DNA of 64,000 nt from Lethocerus indicus (lineage: Eukaryota > Arthropoda > Insecta > Hemiptera > Belostomatidae): assembly GCA_019843655.1 (NCBI GenBank), contig JACDQD010000103.1, positions 3,906,001 through 3,970,000 of the forward strand, in the 5' to 3' direction. The translations under genes were made by a program, and so were the position numbers. Positions 62,605-64,000 of the stretch are shown here, one piece after another; the stretch's first letter is position 1, and each line of letters opens with the position of its first letter. Under the pieces are notes generated by a model, which was not told the DNA's origin, made no database searches, and worked only from the letters and a program-made list of their open reading frames with translations.

Positions 62605-62626
62605 GGGGGTGGGTAGGGGACGGGGG
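62605..62626 (+). other. Strong G-quadruplex motif
   Basis: Guanine runs at 62,605-62,609, 62,611-62,613, 62,616-62,619 and 62,622-62,626, with loops of one, two and two bases, form a canonical motif on the + strand, again within intron 2. Confidence 0.85.
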
Positions 62627-63845
62627 TTCCTAAAAAGGAGGGTCTTAGGGGCCGGATAAAGGACCTCGGCCCCGGTAGGAGGAAGCATATTGCATGAAAT
62701 ACGAGCCCACCCCCGCCCTCCCTACTCCCACAACTTCCAGAAAACGAGCGGGATTTTTTCCTCCTCCTTGGGACCACCGTGGGGGGCACCCGGCGGGATT
62801 TTCGAGTCTGGCGCAAATTGGATTACATATCCCGAGACTTTGCCCGGAATTGGATTAATGCTGTGGGGGCGGGCGGGTTATCCCGGAGCGGCCTAATTTT
62901 AAGCCTGGCCTCGGTCAAATCTTTGCCGGCTAATTGTGGCTTCTTCCCCCCGGGGTTAAGAACCTGCTGTTTAACGAGCCGTCCGCCTCTTGATTCCATC
63001 CCGTATCATTACCTTGAGACGGACACAAGCCGCTAAATATTTCGACTGTAAATCAGCTTTATTATTTACTACTGCAATACCCAGAGCAGTTGTATCTATT
63101 GAACCGGTTTAATTATTTTTGAACGGATGCCCTGAGGATAATTGCATATTTCGTAAGGAGAGGGTTATTTTCCTAGCCCAATTCGGGTTATATTTAACCG
63201 CACAATATTAAAAAAGAATTTAAAATTCCTCAGATCTTAAGAGTACTGAGGTATTCCTGAGACCGCAGAGGCCGTGATCGCGACGACCCTATCAAATGGG
63301 CAGGTATAATTAAAATTCTTGCGAATGGCTCGAAGGCTTCACAACTTCATTAGGGCTTCGGGGTGAAAACTTTTATAGGAATTATTCACTGCCACTCTAA
63401 ATTGCGGATTTCTCGGATAATTCAGCCGCCGAGCGGGAAGTTATTCGCACTACCGGCTTGGACGTCTGTAGGTTCGTCAATTCCAATTACGCTTGTCGCA
63501 ACAGAGGAATGCGGAAACACCTCTATACGACCGTATCCTTTATGGGATAATTTCCAACAAATCTATTGTAGATTAATAGCGAACTGGTTGGCACACCGAT
63601 GTAGCCCATTCATGTAGCAGGGTGATACTCCTCAGTTTATTCACTGATTCCCTTGTAGTATGTTCTGTTTCCTCTACTCCGAGAGGGGAGAAAGTCGTAA
63701 GGTTTCTTTCAATGCCGGTTTCTTCTTTCTTCGGCCCATCTCTCTCCCCCTATCGTGCCTTCTTTTCATCCGACAGAGGAGAATTTGAGTAAGGCCACTT
63801 AGTAAATTGCCGTTTTTCAGATGGTTTCATCATTATTATAAAGCT

Positions 63846-63873
63846 CCCCCTTCACCACCCCCCACCCCACCCC
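63846..63873 (-). other. Strong G-quadruplex motif on the minus strand
   Basis: Cytosine runs on the + strand at 63,846-63,850, 63,858-63,863, 63,865-63,868 and 63,870-63,873 give four guanine tracts on the minus strand with loops of one, one and seven bases. In the transcript of unc-5 this would be C-rich, so any quadruplex would form in the template DNA. Confidence 0.8.
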
Positions 63874-64000
63874 TTTTGAATATGATTCTCGTCTCGCTGT
63901 ATTCTTAGGGCTTCCAGATTTTTAAATAATTTTTTTCCAAGACCAGCGACCGCCCCCATGTCTTCATTTTGTACAGTGCTTTAAAATTAAATCTGTACCG

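Larger units (their letters stand above)
56117..64000 (+). other. unc-5 intron 2, 5' part (continues past the window)
   Basis: The intron opens with GTAAGT. I searched for the next expected exon, the second Ig domain with its WL and NYTC-type motifs and a phase 1 acceptor, and did not find it, so it should lie beyond 64,000. Open frames here (up to 133 codons, 59,701-60,102, minus) are in GC-rich patches and match nothing known. Contents listed separately are a repeat-family fragment at 60,556 and three strong G-quadruplex motifs. A CpG-dense patch spans about 58,800-59,140. Confidence 0.7.

Overview
The window is eukaryotic nuclear DNA, almost certainly from an arthropod and probably an insect with a large genome. 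It is very gene-poor. Long AT-rich stretches alternate with short CpG-dense GC-rich patches, CpG is not visibly depleted, and there are no operons, bacterial ribosome-binding sites or phage-like gene strings. I could recognise one gene: the 5' part of an UNC-5-type netrin receptor on the + strand. None of the other open frames resembles a protein family I know.

Layout. Positions 1 to about 35,300 hold no recognisable gene. This part carries a CT-rich tract, a 14-bp minisatellite, a short inverted-repeat mobile element with a 14-bp target duplication, two pairs of diverged direct repeats and a few G-rich motifs. A coding exon at 35,409-35,502 encodes a start codon and signal peptide and ends in a consensus GTAAGT donor. 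A ~20.2 kb intron (35,503-55,693) follows. The second coding exon, 55,694-56,116, encodes an acidic linker and the first Ig domain. It is a 423-bp symmetric phase 1-1 exon and ends in another GTAAGT donor. The remaining ~7.9 kb is the start of the next intron, with a second repeat-family fragment and three strong G-quadruplex motifs. The second Ig exon and the thrombospondin, transmembrane, ZU5, UPA and death-domain exons must lie downstream of the window.

How the parts fit. The two exons join in frame (phase 1) to give the first 172 residues of a secreted or membrane precursor. It has a signal peptide, then a short very acidic segment, then an Ig1 domain with the four-cysteine spacing typical of UNC5 ectodomains. 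The 5' leader has a nine-codon upstream ORF and an in-frame stop before the start codon. The large first intron is the natural place for enhancers, and one homeodomain/GATA/E-box cluster about 1 kb after exon 1 is noted as a candidate. No undescribed system is evident. The most interesting items are the inverted-repeat element family, the diverged duplicated blocks and the regulatory layout of the unc-5 5' end.
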